Positions 52,603 to 64,000 are shown, counted from the stretch's first letter. The stretch is 64,000 nt of DNA from Flavobacterium sp. (GCF_039595935.1 NZ_JBCNKR010000004.1:1589894-1653893); one strand, 5' to 3'. Translations and numbers: made by a program. Notes: generated by a model from the sequence alone, not told the origin.

Positions 52603-53136
52603 TTAAATGTTTTTATTGATTAACTGAAAAATTGCTTCGTCATGATAGTGGTTATTCAGCAAAATCCAGTCTTTTTTGATTCCTATTTTCTCGAAACCAA
52701 ATTTAGTAAAAAGTGCTATACTTGCTTCATTATTTGTACTAATATTTGCATAAAGTTGGTGTAGATTCAAATTAAAAAAAGAGTACTTTATTAAAAGCTC
52801 TAATGCCTCAGAACCAATATTTTGTCCTCTGTTTTCATTTTTCTGAATAACAATACCAATTCCGGCTCTGTTGTTTCTGGGATCAAATTCAAATAAATCG
52901 ATCAATCCAATTGCCGGAAAATCTACATCCTGACATATTGCCAGACGCAATTGTTTGGCTTCATAAATATCCTGTTGTGCATTTTCAAGATACTGCCTAA
53001 TCAAAAAACGGCTATATGGAGTATTCGTATTACTGACTTCCCAAATACTCTGATCATTTTCCATTCCGTACACAAATTCTAAATCTTCTGGTTCCAGTGC
53101 ACGTAAATATATAGTATCGCCTTTTAATGTTATCAT
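52603..53136 (-). CDS. GNAT N-acetyltransferase, RimL-like
   Basis: Starts GDTIYLRALEPEDLEFVYGMENDQSIWEVSNT; acetyl-CoA loop QKNENRGQNIGSEALELLIKYSF and IALFTKFGFEKIG complete the fold. First gene of the run with mltG. Substrate unknown; ribosomal protein or small-molecule acetylation are possibilities. Confidence 0.87.
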   Translation of the reverse strand: MITLKGDTIYLRALEPEDLEFVYGMENDQSIWEVSNTNTPYSRFLIRQYLENAQQDIYEAKQLRLAICQDVDFPAIGLIDLFEFDPRNNRAGIGIVIQKNENRGQNIGSEALELLIKYSFFNLNLHQLYANISTNNEASIALFTKFGFEKIGIKKDWILLNNHYHDEAIFQLINKNI

Positions 53137-53402
53137 TTATTTTTTGATTTATATAGTCATCGTTATAACACGCTTAAATAGTAAGAAAATATCTTATAAT
53201 GTCTTCAAAAATAGCTTAATCCTTATAAAATTTATTTTAGTATTTTGCCTGTCTGAAACACAAAAATACGAAGATTAATTAATGAAATGTTAATCAGTGT
53301 TAAAGAGAGTTAAACCATTTTTCTAAATAATTTTTTGGCATAATTTTACGTTAGATATCATTATAAAAAATACCTAAATAACTTAAAACATAAAACACTA
53401 AT

Positions 53403-54803
53403 ATGAAAAAATTTTCAACCTTATTTTTAGTTTCACTACTAAGCGGTGCTACTACCCTTGGTGCTTACAAGTTATTATTTGACGGCAGTGATTCTTTCTT
53501 TGGAAAAGGAAATTCTGTTGTAACTCTTGCTCCTAATTCATATGGCAAAACTGTTGGATTACCAGCAGAAGCAGTTGATTTTACTGAAGCTGCAGATAAA
53601 ACAATTCACACTGTTGTTCACGTTAAAAATGTTTCGAGAAGAACCGTAAGCAATCCTATGATGGAATTTTTCTATGGATATGGCGGACAGCAGCAGCAAG
53701 AACAAGTAGGAACCGGATCTGGTGTTATTATTTCTGAAGATGGTTATATCGTGACAAACAATCATGTTATTAAAGACGCAACCGAAATTGAAATAACCCT
53801 CAACAATAAAAAATCATATAAAGCGAAATTAGTTGGTACAGATTCTAAAATGGACATTGCATTATTGAAAATTAATGCTGATGAAAAACTGCCTTATACT
53901 GCTTTCGCCAATTCAGATTCTGTTAAAGTAGGTGAATGGGTTTTAGCCGTTGGAAATCCATACAATTTAACTTCAACAGTTACAGCCGGAATTGTTTCGG
54001 CGAAAGCCAGAAATTTAGATCAAAGCGGAATCCAGTCATTTATTCAAACTGATGCTGCTGTGAACCCTGGAAACTCTGGTGGAGCTTTAGTAAATACCAG
54101 AGGAGAATTGATTGGAATTAACACTATGATTTCTTCTATGACAGGTTCTTATGTTGGATATTCTTTTGCAGTTCCCTCAAATATTGCCCGAAAAATTATT
54201 GAAGATATAATGGAGTACGGAAATGTTCAAAGAGGAATTCTGGGTGTTGAAGGCGGCGAATTAAACAGTACTGCTTCAAAAGAATTAGGGATTACTGAAA
54301 CGCAAGGTTTCTACATCAATAAAGTTTCTAAAAATTCGGGTGCCGAAAAAGCGGGTCTTACTAAAGGTGATATTATTGTAAAACTAGATGAACAAAACAT
54401 TTCGACTTTTGCTGACCTTTCAGGTTACATTAATACAAAACGTCCAAATGATGTTGTTAAAGTAACTTATATTAAAGATGGAAAAACAAAAACTGTTCCT
54501 GTAACTTTAAGCAAAAATGAGTTTTTCAGCACTGAATTTAAAGGAATTGAGTTAGAAAATATTGATGCTGTTGATAAAAAGAGATTCAAAATTGATTATG
54601 GTGTAAAAATCAAAAACATCACAAATGAAAATTTGATGCAGTATCAAAATGAACTTCAAGGAAATATTATTTTAAGTATTGATAATATAAAAGCAACGAA
54701 TGTTGAAACTGTTTCCAAACTGTTAAGCAAAAAAGATGAAGGACAGAGTGTTCGTATCGAAATGATTAACAAAAACGGAGAAATATTTAGAATTATAATT
54801 TAA
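53403..54803 (+). CDS. degQ: HtrA/DegQ-type periplasmic serine protease
   Basis: An N-terminal signal or anchor (about 5-22) is followed by a trypsin-like domain with the triad His121 (TNNHVI), Asp151 (MDIALL) and Ser225 (GNSGGAL). Two PDZ domains follow (about 285-370 and 400-460; the first has GFYINKVSKNSGAEKAGLTKGDIIVKL). It degrades or refolds damaged envelope proteins. Length 466 is usual. Upstream is a 266-base divergent gap; downstream a word palindrome and a terminator. Confidence 0.94.
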   Translation: MKKFSTLFLVSLLSGATTLGAYKLLFDGSDSFFGKGNSVVTLAPNSYGKTVGLPAEAVDFTEAADKTIHTVVHVKNVSRRTVSNPMMEFFYGYGGQQQQEQVGTGSGVIISEDGYIVTNNHVIKDATEIEITLNNKKSYKAKLVGTDSKMDIALLKINADEKLPYTAFANSDSVKVGEWVLAVGNPYNLTSTVTAGIVSAKARNLDQSGIQSFIQTDAAVNPGNSGGALVNTRGELIGINTMISSMTGSYVGYSFAVPSNIARKIIEDIMEYGNVQRGILGVEGGELNSTASKELGITETQGFYINKVSKNSGAEKAGLTKGDIIVKLDEQNISTFADLSGYINTKRPNDVVKVTYIKDGKTKTVPVTLSKNEFFSTEFKGIELENIDAVDKKRFKIDYGVKIKNITNENLMQYQNELQGNIILSIDNIKATNVETVSKLLSKKDEGQSVRIEMINKNGEIFRIII

Positions 54804-54805
54804 GT

Positions 54806-54884
54806 CGCAGTATTCAGTCTCAGTTGACAGTCTCAATTTTCAGTCTGTTTGTAAACTGTCAACTGTGACTGTGACTGAAAACTT
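54806..54884. repeat. palindrome, CAGTTTTCAGT family, copy 3
   Basis: GCAGTATTCAGTCTCAGTTG and the later CAACTGTGACTGTGACTGAA pair imperfectly; CAGTTGACAGT (54821-54831) and ACTGTCAACTG (54855-54865) are perfect. Same word family as 22109 and 23226. Confidence 0.8.
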
Positions 54885-54885
54885 A

Positions 54886-54923
54886 AAAAAAGCCATCTTA
54901 AAAAATTAAGGTGGCTTTTTCAT
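54886..54923 (+). terminator. rho-independent terminator
   Basis: AAAAAGCCATCTTA and TAAGGTGGCTTTTT pair (one G:T) around AAAAAT, followed by T-rich sequence. It ends the degQ transcript. Confidence 0.88.
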
Positions 54924-54947
54924 TTTCAAAAATAAATGCTAAAATAG

Positions 54948-54978
54948 TTTACGAAATCGATTGAAATAGATACTTTTG
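54948..54978 (+). promoter_or_regulatory. gap promoter, TTTA-N19-TACTTTTG
   Basis: TTTA (54948-54951) and TACTTTTG (54971-54978) are 19 bases apart, close to the -33/-7 consensus. The transcript would start near 54985, about 44 bases before the ATG. Confidence 0.6.
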
Positions 54979-55028
54979 CGCCAAATTATAAAATAAGTGA
55001 GCGTTTTATTATTTCAATTTAATCAATT

Positions 55029-56477
55029 ATGAATAAAAATTCTTTATACCAAAAAGAGGTATCATTACAAGTCGACCGAAGAAGAGCTGGTGTCGAATTA
55101 ATTAAAGTAATTAGTGATTTATGGTATGACAAATCCATTGAAATGGTTTTATTTAAAAACCAGCTGTTGGATAAAAATGTTAGTGATATTATTAATCTTC
55201 ACCAATATGCAGGTGAGTTTGTGGGCAAACCTATTACGATTTTTGACTCTGTAGAAATAGCCAAAGTTGTTCTGTCTTTGGATCTTCCGCCTGCAAAAAT
55301 TGATCTTGGTAAATTAACTTATGAATATCGTTTAGAAGACGAAAAATACCCTGATGCAAGATATTTTGTTATCGAAAAATTAAAAAAGGCAAAAACATCA
55401 AAAGAAATTCTTCCTAAAGATGTTGTTCTTTATGGTTTTGGAAGAATCGGGCGTTTATTAGCGAGAGAATTAATGTCTAAAACCGGAAAAGGAAATCAGT
55501 TACGACTTAGAGCTATTGTAACTCGTGATAAAAATGATGCATCAACTTTAGAAAAACGAGCTTCATTATTGCGTTATGATTCTATTCACGGAGATTTTCA
55601 AGGATCTGTAATTGCTGATCCAAAAAATAATGCTCTAATCATTAACGGAACTACAGTTCATATTATTACAGCAAATTCTCCAGAAGAAATCGATTATACT
55701 CAATACGAAATTAACGACGCTTTATTGATCGACAATACAGGTGCTTATACTACTGAAGAAGCTTTAAAAAGACATTTAAAATCTAATGGAATTGACAAAG
55801 TTTTATTAACTGCTCCAGGGAAAGGAGTTCCTAATATTGTTTATGGCGTAAATCACAACGAATACAATCCTGATGAAGTTAACATTTTTTCAGCAGCTTC
55901 ATGTACAACTAATGCCATTACTCCAGTATTAAAAGCTGTTGAGGATACTTTAGGTGTTACAAAAGGCCATTTAGAAACCATTCATTCTTATACAAACGAT
56001 CAGAATCTGGTTGACAATATGCACAGAAAATACCGTCGAGGAAGAGCCGCTGCTTTAAATATGGTTATTACTGAAACCGGAGCCGGAAGTGCCGTTGCAA
56101 AAGCTTTACCTTCTTTAGAAGGAAAATTAACTTCAAATGCCATACGAGTTCCTGTACCTAATGGATCTTTGGTTGTTTTAAATTTAGAAGTTAAAAAAGC
56201 GACTTCGATTGTCGGCGTTAATAAAATCATGAAAAAATATGCTCTTGAGGGAGAACTGGTAGAGCAAATTAAATATTCATTAAATAACGAATTGGTGTCA
56301 TCTGATATCGTTGGAACTTCAGCTCCGTCTATTTATGACAGCAACGCCACTATCGTTTCTAAAGACGGAAAAAACATTGTTCTTTATATATGGTACGATA
56401 ATGAATATGGCTATAGTCATCAGGTAATTCGTCTTGCAAAATATATTGCCAAAGTAAGACGTTATACTTATTATTAA
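55029..56477 (+). CDS. gap: glyceraldehyde-3-phosphate dehydrogenase with N-terminal extension
   Basis: Residues 131-482 form a GAPDH: Rossmann motif GFGRIGRL (136-143), catalytic Cys292 in AASCTTNAI, His in the HSYTNDQNLVDN segment and a closing WYDNEYGYSHQV. The first 130 residues are an unusual helical extension (VDRRRAGVELIKVISDLWYDKSIEMVLFKN...). The sequence LYGFGRIG with an open residue after beta-2 may fit NADP-dependent or dual use. It serves glycolysis or gluconeogenesis in the cytoplasm. Confidence 0.93.
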   Translation: MNKNSLYQKEVSLQVDRRRAGVELIKVISDLWYDKSIEMVLFKNQLLDKNVSDIINLHQYAGEFVGKPITIFDSVEIAKVVLSLDLPPAKIDLGKLTYEYRLEDEKYPDARYFVIEKLKKAKTSKEILPKDVVLYGFGRIGRLLARELMSKTGKGNQLRLRAIVTRDKNDASTLEKRASLLRYDSIHGDFQGSVIADPKNNALIINGTTVHIITANSPEEIDYTQYEINDALLIDNTGAYTTEEALKRHLKSNGIDKVLLTAPGKGVPNIVYGVNHNEYNPDEVNIFSAASCTTNAITPVLKAVEDTLGVTKGHLETIHSYTNDQNLVDNMHRKYRRGRAAALNMVITETGAGSAVAKALPSLEGKLTSNAIRVPVPNGSLVVLNLEVKKATSIVGVNKIMKKYALEGELVEQIKYSLNNELVSSDIVGTSAPSIYDSNATIVSKDGKNIVLYIWYDNEYGYSHQVIRLAKYIAKVRRYTYY

Positions 56478-56501
56478 TTCACAATCAAACTAACTTTTTT
56501 T

Positions 56502-56530
56502 AAACCATCAAGTTTTCTTGGTGGTTTTTT
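56502..56530. terminator. bidirectional terminator between gap and lrp
   Basis: AAACCATCAAG and CTTGGTGGTTT pair around TTTT and are followed by TTT; it lies between convergent stops. Confidence 0.8.
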
Positions 56531-56535
56531 CTGTT

Positions 56536-56994
56536 TTAAATAGGAAGTACTGTTGTGCTTTTTACTTCAGAAATTACAAAAACAGTATTAATGAGTGAAA
56601 CTTCGGGCAGTACAGATAATTTCTTTTGATGGAAATGATGGTAACTTTCCATATCCGGAATTATAATTTTCAGCATATAATCAAAGTTTCCTGAAACATA
56701 ATTACATTCCACGACTTCTGGTAAATTCAAAATCGACTGATTAAATCCTTCGGAAGTATCATAAGTCTGTTTTGTTAGTGTAACCTGACAGTAAACCGTT
56801 AAATTATTACCTAATTTTTTCTTATCTAAAAGTGTCACATATTTCTCTATAACACCTTCTTTTTCAAGACGTTTAACCCGATCATGAACAGGTGTTAGAG
56901 ACAAATTTATTTTGTTTGCAATATCTTTTAAAGTGTAATGTGCATCTTCCTGAAGAAGACGTAAGATTTTTTTGTCAATTTCATCTAAAGCCAT
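56536..56994 (-). CDS. Lrp/AsnC family transcriptional regulator
   Basis: N-terminal helix-turn-helix (DEIDKKILRLLQEDAHYTLKDIANKINLSLTPVHDRVKRLEKEGVI) and a C-terminal RAM/AsnC domain with VVECNYVSGNFDYMLKI. It binds amino acids such as Leu or Ala and controls metabolism. The gene is divergent from alanine dehydrogenase across a 201-base gap, so it probably regulates ald and itself. Confidence 0.93.
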   Translation of the reverse strand: MALDEIDKKILRLLQEDAHYTLKDIANKINLSLTPVHDRVKRLEKEGVIEKYVTLLDKKKLGNNLTVYCQVTLTKQTYDTSEGFNQSILNLPEVVECNYVSGNFDYMLKIIIPDMESYHHFHQKKLSVLPEVSLINTVFVISEVKSTTVLPI

Positions 56995-57150
56995 AACGAA
57001 AACGTTTGATTAAAATATCACAAATTCAGTCTTTTTTTCTTTTTAGAGAATAGTTTTTCGTCTAATAAAGAAATTTTTTCTGTAAAATTAAAAAATAAAA
57101 TAATATTTTCTTATTTATAACAGATTAAACCATAATTTATTCTCTATCTG

Positions 57151-57158
57151 TAGATTTG
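57151..57158 (+). promoter_or_regulatory. ald promoter -7 element TAGATTTG
   Basis: Matches TAnnTTTG 37 bases before the ald ATG, in the divergent lrp/ald gap. A clear -33 is missing, which would suit an activated promoter. Confidence 0.45.
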
Positions 57159-57195
57159 TAAAACAATTTCAATAAAAAATAAAAAATATAACAAC

Positions 57196-58314
57196 ATGAT
57201 AATAGGTGTTCCAAAAGAAATTAAAAATAATGAGAACAGAGTTGCTTTAACCCCTTCTGGTGTTTCAGAAATGAAAAAACACGGACATACAGTTTATGTT
57301 CAAGCTACTGCTGGTTTAGGAAGCGGTTTTGCAGATGAAGAATATGCTCAGGCTGGCGCAGTAGTTTTACCAACTATAGAAGACGTTTATGCAATTGCAG
57401 AAATGATCATTAAAGTAAAAGAGCCTATAGCTTCTGAATACCCTTTAATCAAAAAAGATCAATTATTATTTACTTATTTTCACTTTGCATCTTCAGAAGA
57501 ATTAACACACGCTATGCTTGAAAAAGGAGCTGTTTGTTTAGCTTATGAAACTGTTGAAAAAACAGACCATAGTTTGCCATTATTAGTTCCAATGTCTGAA
57601 GTTGCTGGTCGTATGGCAATTCAACAAGGTGCAAAATACTTAGAGAAACCATTAAAAGGAAGAGGAATTCTTTTAGGTGGTGTTCCAGGTGTTCCTCCTG
57701 CTAAAGTTTTAGTTTTAGGTGGTGGAATCGTAGGAACTCAAGCTGCAAAAATGGCTGCTGGATTAGGTGCTCAGGTAACTATCATGGATTTAAGTTTGCC
57801 ACGTTTACGTCAGTTAGACGATATTATGCCAGCGAACGTAAATACAGAAATGTCTAATCATTATAACATCACAAGAGCTATTAAAGAAGCGGATTTAATT
57901 GTTGGAGCAGTTTTAATTCCAGGAGCAAAAGCACCTCACTTAATTACTCGTGACATGCTAAAATTAATGCGTCCGGGAACTGTTGTTGTTGACGTTGCTG
58001 TTGATCAGGGTGGATGTATCGAAACTTGTACTCCAACAACTCACGAAAACCCAACTTTTATTATTGATGATATTGTTCACTACTGTGTAGCTAATATGCC
58101 AGGAGCTGTTCCTTATACATCAACTTTAGCTTTAACGAATGCTACTTTACCATATGCAGTACAATTAGCTAATAAAGGATGGGAAAAAGCTTGTGCTGAA
58201 AACGAAGAATTGAAAAAAGGATTAAACGTTGCTAATGGAAAAATCCTTTACAAAGGTGTTGCCGAGGCTTGGAATCTTCCTTTTAACGAAGAAATAGTAT
58301 TAGCAAACGCATAG
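57196..58314 (+). CDS. ald: alanine dehydrogenase
   Basis: Starts MIIGVPKEIKNNENRVALTPSGV, with catalytic Lys in FADEEYAQAG...IKVKEP and His in LFTYFHFASS; the NAD domain has VLVLGGGIVGTQAAKMAAGLGAQVT. It interconverts L-alanine and pyruvate with NAD and ammonia. Length 372 is standard. Probable Lrp target. Confidence 0.96.
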   Translation: MIIGVPKEIKNNENRVALTPSGVSEMKKHGHTVYVQATAGLGSGFADEEYAQAGAVVLPTIEDVYAIAEMIIKVKEPIASEYPLIKKDQLLFTYFHFASSEELTHAMLEKGAVCLAYETVEKTDHSLPLLVPMSEVAGRMAIQQGAKYLEKPLKGRGILLGGVPGVPPAKVLVLGGGIVGTQAAKMAAGLGAQVTIMDLSLPRLRQLDDIMPANVNTEMSNHYNITRAIKEADLIVGAVLIPGAKAPHLITRDMLKLMRPGTVVVDVAVDQGGCIETCTPTTHENPTFIIDDIVHYCVANMPGAVPYTSTLALTNATLPYAVQLANKGWEKACAENEELKKGLNVANGKILYKGVAEAWNLPFNEEIVLANA

Positions 58315-58351
58315 TGCTAATACTTATAAGTGCTTACTAAATCACTTTTAT

Positions 58352-58384
58352 AAAAGGCTTTTCTTAATTGAAAAGCCTTTTTTT
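58352..58384 (+). terminator. ald terminator
   Basis: AAAAGGCTTTTC and GAAAAGCCTTTT pair around TTAATT with a T run after the stem. Confidence 0.9.
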
Positions 58385-58392
58385 ATTGCATA

Positions 58393-58424
58393 AAAATACC
58401 TGTCTTTTCAGGGACAGGTATTTT
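58393..58424 (-). terminator. pafA terminator
   Basis: AAAATACCTGTC (58393-58404) and GACAGGTATTTT (58413-58424) form a 12-bp stem with T run on the minus strand, beyond the pafA stop at 58435. Confidence 0.85.
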
Positions 58425-58434
58425 ATATTCTAAT

Positions 58435-60054
58435 TTATTTTTTATCATTTAAAACTTCAGTCATTACTTTGGCTTCAGTTCCATTTGGAAAAGTAACTTT
58501 AATCTTTTGAGCTATTGTTGGCGCAATTTCAGTAATAGCTTTTTTATCATAAGATTCTCCTTTCTTAATATGCCAGCCATAAAAAATAGCCGGAACGTGA
58601 GTATCGTAGCTGTAAATTGTACCGTGGGAAGTTCCTGTAGTGGCATATTCTATATCTCCCGGCTTATCTACAATAACTAAGTCACCGTTTTGAGTTACAT
58701 CATAACCTTTTGCTACAAAATTAAGCGAATAATCATTCCCTCCATTTGCCAGAATTTCTTCTTCTGTATAAACTTTTTTAACCTGTGGCTGAGTAATCAA
58801 AAATTCTTTAAATGCTTGTTTTACTTTTGCAAGTTCCAATCCTTTTTCTTTAATAATTTGTTTGTTTAAGAAAATATTGAAATTAGAATAATTCAAAATC
58901 AAATCAACTCCAAAAGTTTTCGTTGAAAAATCCTGAAGACTTTTCTTTACATCTTTTGAAGGATAATTATCTACATTATATTTACGATCTTTAAGATAAA
59001 TAACATTTTCTGCTCCTGCATGATCAGCTGTTAAGAAAAGCAAATAATTTCCTTTGCCAACCATTTTATCCAAATAAGCTAAAAAGTCAGCAATAGTCTG
59101 ATCTAATCTTAAATAAGTATCTTGAAGTTCCATAGACCTTGGCCCAAGTAAATGACCTACATAATCTGTAGAAGAGAAACTAACTGTTAAAAAGTCAGTA
59201 ATATTATCTTTCCCTAATTCCTCTTTTTCAATTGCACGTTTTGCAAATTCAGCTAAAAGATCATTCCCAAAAGGAGTAGCTCTAATAACACCCGCATCGT
59301 TCTTTTCATACATAGATTTCAAATCGTATGGAAAAACAGGTGCAGCGCTTCCATATAATTTACCCTCATAAGGATTATTATCAGGAAGACTTTCATTGTA
59401 AACTGACGCAGGTTTGTATAAATCCCAGCCTTTATTAAGATATTTTAAATAGTTTTTTTCGTTGTTGAACTCAGATACCCATTCTGGCAATTTATCCCCG
59501 TAAAACGTACTAGAAATAAAAGATCCTGTTTTACTATACCAAAATGCCCAATTCGCAAAATGACCGGCTGGTAAAATAGCCCCACGATCTTTTAGACTCA
59601 TTCCTATTACTTTACCAGAAAAGTTGGTAGCCATACGAACTTCATCTGTAATAGTTGTACTTTGAAGATTTTTAGGAGACATTGCTCCTTCTTCAGCAGT
59701 TCCATCACCTATAGTTTTAACTCCTGCATCATCTGTACAGTACATCTCTTTGCCAAGTGTTCTGCTGAACCATTCGTTTCCAACAATTCCATGCGTAGCA
59801 GGTGTTGTTCCAGTATATATTGAAGCATGCCCAGGAGCGGTGTAAGTTGGCATATAATTATAATGCATGTTCTGGAAAACAAATCCATCATTCATTAATC
59901 TTTTAAATCCGTTTGGAGAAAAATCATCTGAAAAACGATATAAATATTCCATTTTCATTTGATCCACTACAATACCAACTACTAATTTAGGGCGTTGTTG
60001 AGCACTTAGATTTGTTATAATTAACAATGCCAACAGTAAAATACTTTTTCTCAT
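58435..60054 (-). CDS. pafA: PafA-type alkaline phosphatase
   Basis: Signal peptide ends NLSAQQ. Alkaline-phosphatase superfamily features: metal Asp in VVDQM, nucleophile region YMPTYTAPGHASIYTG, GNEW Asn, SLKDRGAILPAGH carrying the Lys/Arg pair of PafA, and LTADHAGAEN and TGTSHGT metal ligands. PafA is a phosphate-insensitive periplasmic monoesterase in Flavobacterium and relatives. The frame opens at 60078; ATG 60054 (MRKSILLLALLI) starts the signal peptide. Monocistronic. Confidence 0.93.
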   Translation of the reverse strand: MRKSILLLALLIITNLSAQQRPKLVVGIVVDQMKMEYLYRFSDDFSPNGFKRLMNDGFVFQNMHYNYMPTYTAPGHASIYTGTTPATHGIVGNEWFSRTLGKEMYCTDDAGVKTIGDGTAEEGAMSPKNLQSTTITDEVRMATNFSGKVIGMSLKDRGAILPAGHFANWAFWYSKTGSFISSTFYGDKLPEWVSEFNNEKNYLKYLNKGWDLYKPASVYNESLPDNNPYEGKLYGSAAPVFPYDLKSMYEKNDAGVIRATPFGNDLLAEFAKRAIEKEELGKDNITDFLTVSFSSTDYVGHLLGPRSMELQDTYLRLDQTIADFLAYLDKMVGKGNYLLFLTADHAGAENVIYLKDRKYNVDNYPSKDVKKSLQDFSTKTFGVDLILNYSNFNIFLNKQIIKEKGLELAKVKQAFKEFLITQPQVKKVYTEEEILANGGNDYSLNFVAKGYDVTQNGDLVIVDKPGDIEYATTGTSHGTIYSYDTHVPAIFYGWHIKKGESYDKKAITEIAPTIAQKIKVTFPNGTEAKVMTEVLNDKK

Positions 60055-60197
60055 GTTTAAATAATAATTTAAACACAAAAATACTCATTCAAATCTGAAA
60101 TTTCTAAAGTATAAATAAAGAAGAGTAACAATTGACTTTAATTTAACAGTTTAAACTTTTAAAAAAATCTATATTCTTATAAAACAATTATAAACCA

Positions 60198-60230
60198 AAA
60201 AACCCTATCCAAGAACGGATAGGGTTTTTC
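60198..60230 (-). terminator. rRNA operon terminator
   Basis: AAACCCTATCC and GGATAGGGTTTT pair around AAGAAC, followed by T-rich sequence on the minus strand just beyond the 5S gene. Confidence 0.9.
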
Positions 60231-60237
60231 AAAAAGA

Positions 60238-60344
60238 AAGGCGACGACATACTCTCCCACAATAATGCAGTACCATCTGCGCAGGCGGGCTTAACTTCTC
60301 TGTTCGGGATGGGAAGAGGTGAGCCCCGCCGCAATAACCACCTT
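60238..60344 (-). rRNA. rrf: 5S rRNA
   Basis: The minus strand begins AAGGTGGTTATTGCGGCGGGG and contains CACCTCTTCCCATCCCGAAC and AGAAGTTAAGCCCGCC, diagnostic of 5S rRNA. The ends (AAGGTGGT with GTCGCCTT) pair to close helix I; about 107 bases. Confidence 0.95.
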
Positions 60345-60525
60345 AAGGTTGTTAGTTGTTGGTTTGTGGTTGTCGGCTGCTGGGATTTTCCATCAACTAT
60401 CAACTATTAACCATCAACTGCTCTGCGTCGAGCAAATATTTTAACATACTGAGATAAAGAAAAGTAAGTTTTAGTTTTAGAAAGTTTCCTCCCTCTCGTC
60501 TGGGACGAGAGGGAAAAGGGTGTAC
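60345..60525. repeat. 5S-23S spacer with word palindromes
   Basis: GGTTGTTAGTTGTTGG... and CATCAACTATCAACTATT... form a low-complexity inverted repeat. At 60490-60514 TCCCTCTCGTC and its complement make a perfect 11-bp stem with a 3-base loop, probably a processing or folding hairpin. Confidence 0.75.
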
Positions 60526-63459
<2,934 letters not shown>

Positions 63460-63661
63460 TGACCAATCATAACCGCTGAATTATGACCGTTTTTTTTGCA
63501 TTTTTATTACCTGCATTACTGCTTATCCAATAAAGACGCTTTCTACTTTCTTATTATTTTCTTATCTCAATATTTCAAAGAACTTATTTCGCTTTAGGCT
63601 TCAAGCAATATGCTTTAGGCTTTCTCAGCTTACAGCCTAAAGCTTAAAGTTACGGCTTTTG
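63460..63661. repeat. 23S-tRNA-Ala spacer with GCTTTAGGCTT word palindrome
   Basis: GCTTTAGGCTTCAAGC, TGCTTTAGGCTTT and then AGCCTAAAGCTTAAAG form an imperfect hairpin (about 63592-63650). The same word is tandemly repeated at 23961-24049. Confidence 0.75.
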
Positions 63662-63733
63662 TGGAGAATAACGGATCGAACCGCTGACCTCCTGCGTGCA
63701 ATGCAGGCGCTCTCCCAGCTGAGCTATGGCCCC
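63662..63733 (-). tRNA. tRNA-Ala (TGC) with aberrant acceptor and T arm
   Basis: D arm, anticodon arm (CCTGC ATTGCAC GCAGG, anticodon TGC) and variable loop are normal. The 5' acceptor GGGGCCA cannot pair properly with the 3' strand, which reads ATTCTCC: only four of seven pairs form. The T arm AGCGG TTCGATC is followed by CGTTA, so the T stem is broken and the gene is one base short (72 bases). It could be degenerate, chimeric or an assembly error. Confidence 0.8.
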
Positions 63734-63808
63734 ATTTTTCAATCTGGAGAACTAGAACCCAATCGTGAATCCCAGCTTCCAGAATTTCCTTTACTTAAGC
63801 TTAAAAAG

Positions 63809-63882
<74 letters not shown>

Positions 63883-64000
63883 CGTTTTTACTTAAAAGTT
63901 TATTTCTTTAAATTAACAGCAAGAGTAATACAATCTCAGATCCTTATCAAACCAGAGCATCTTTTTCCCCAGCGTGCGTATAGCTAACACTAAGGCTCTA
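63883..64000. other. 16S-tRNA-Ile spacer, incomplete
   Basis: No gene is seen in these 118 bases. The minus-strand order 16S-Ile-Ala-23S-5S puts the 16S gene beyond the window end; its 3' end is not reached here. Confidence 0.7.

Noticed and set aside
63883..64000. 3' end of 16S rRNA
   Set aside because: No anti-Shine-Dalgarno or helix 45 sequence is seen; the stretch is spacer.

Overview
The window reads as chromosomal DNA of a Flavobacterium close to the F. johnsoniae group (phylum Bacteroidota). It is AT-rich, its proteins are typically flavobacterial, several promoters carry the Bacteroidota -7 element TAnnTTTG, ribosome binding sites are weak, and dnaA is followed by a low-molecular-weight phosphatase and an RsmI-like methylase. 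Most of the sequence is core genome. I see no prophage, transposase, plasmid, CRISPR array or classic defence island.

Layout. 1-0.5 kb: 3' end of meaB, the chaperone GTPase of methylmalonyl-CoA mutase. 0.5-9.3 kb: lipoprotein, LTA-synthase-like enzyme, small acidic protein, MATE exporter, outer-membrane barrel, an imelysin/di-haem peroxidase fusion and a PhoX-like lipoprotein. 9.5-12.1 kb: PPK2 and two uncharacterised proteins. 12.4-16.8 kb: an ECF sigma factor, a membrane protein and a von Willebrand A protein that both carry TonB-receptor 'plug' segments without a barrel, then a scramblase-like protein. 16.9-23.9 kb: SDR, Sm-like protein, mtaB and small enzymes, ending with a one-domain DEAD-box remnant. 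24-32 kb: sigma-54 activator without a DNA-binding domain, NatAB-type ABC exporter, dnaJ-grpE, tRNA-Trp, hisS. 32-39.2 kb: MacB-like permease, prmC, ribD, YigZ, thioesterase. 39.3-45 kb: dnaA (probably near the origin), phosphatase, methylase, aminotransferase, dienoyl-CoA-reductase-like SDR. 45-50 kb: udk-ftsB-mutA-small membrane protein-mutB. 50-60 kb: wall enzymes, DegQ/HtrA, long GAPDH, Lrp with divergent ald, PafA phosphatase. 60.2-64 kb: an rRNA operon on the minus strand (5S, 23S, tRNA-Ala, tRNA-Ile); its 16S lies beyond the window.

Functional links. mutA/mutB with meaB give the succinyl-CoA/methylmalonyl-CoA interconversion. PafA, the PhoX-like lipoprotein and PPK2 all handle phosphate. 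GrpE and DnaJ form a heat-shock pair. Lrp probably controls ald. The ECF-plug-VWA cluster looks like an envelope signalling unit whose transducer is not a TonB-dependent receptor; it is the best candidate here for an undescribed system.

The other striking layer is intergenic. Many gaps hold long imperfect palindromes built from short repeated words. Families recur across the window, including a 33-nt nested palindrome with four copies, a CAGTTTTCAGT family with three, and an A(C/G)GCAGATT/CCACAGATT family. One element is flanked by a 16-bp direct repeat at the hisS stop codon, others sit inside rRNA spacers, and one word repeat lies inside the mutB reading frame.
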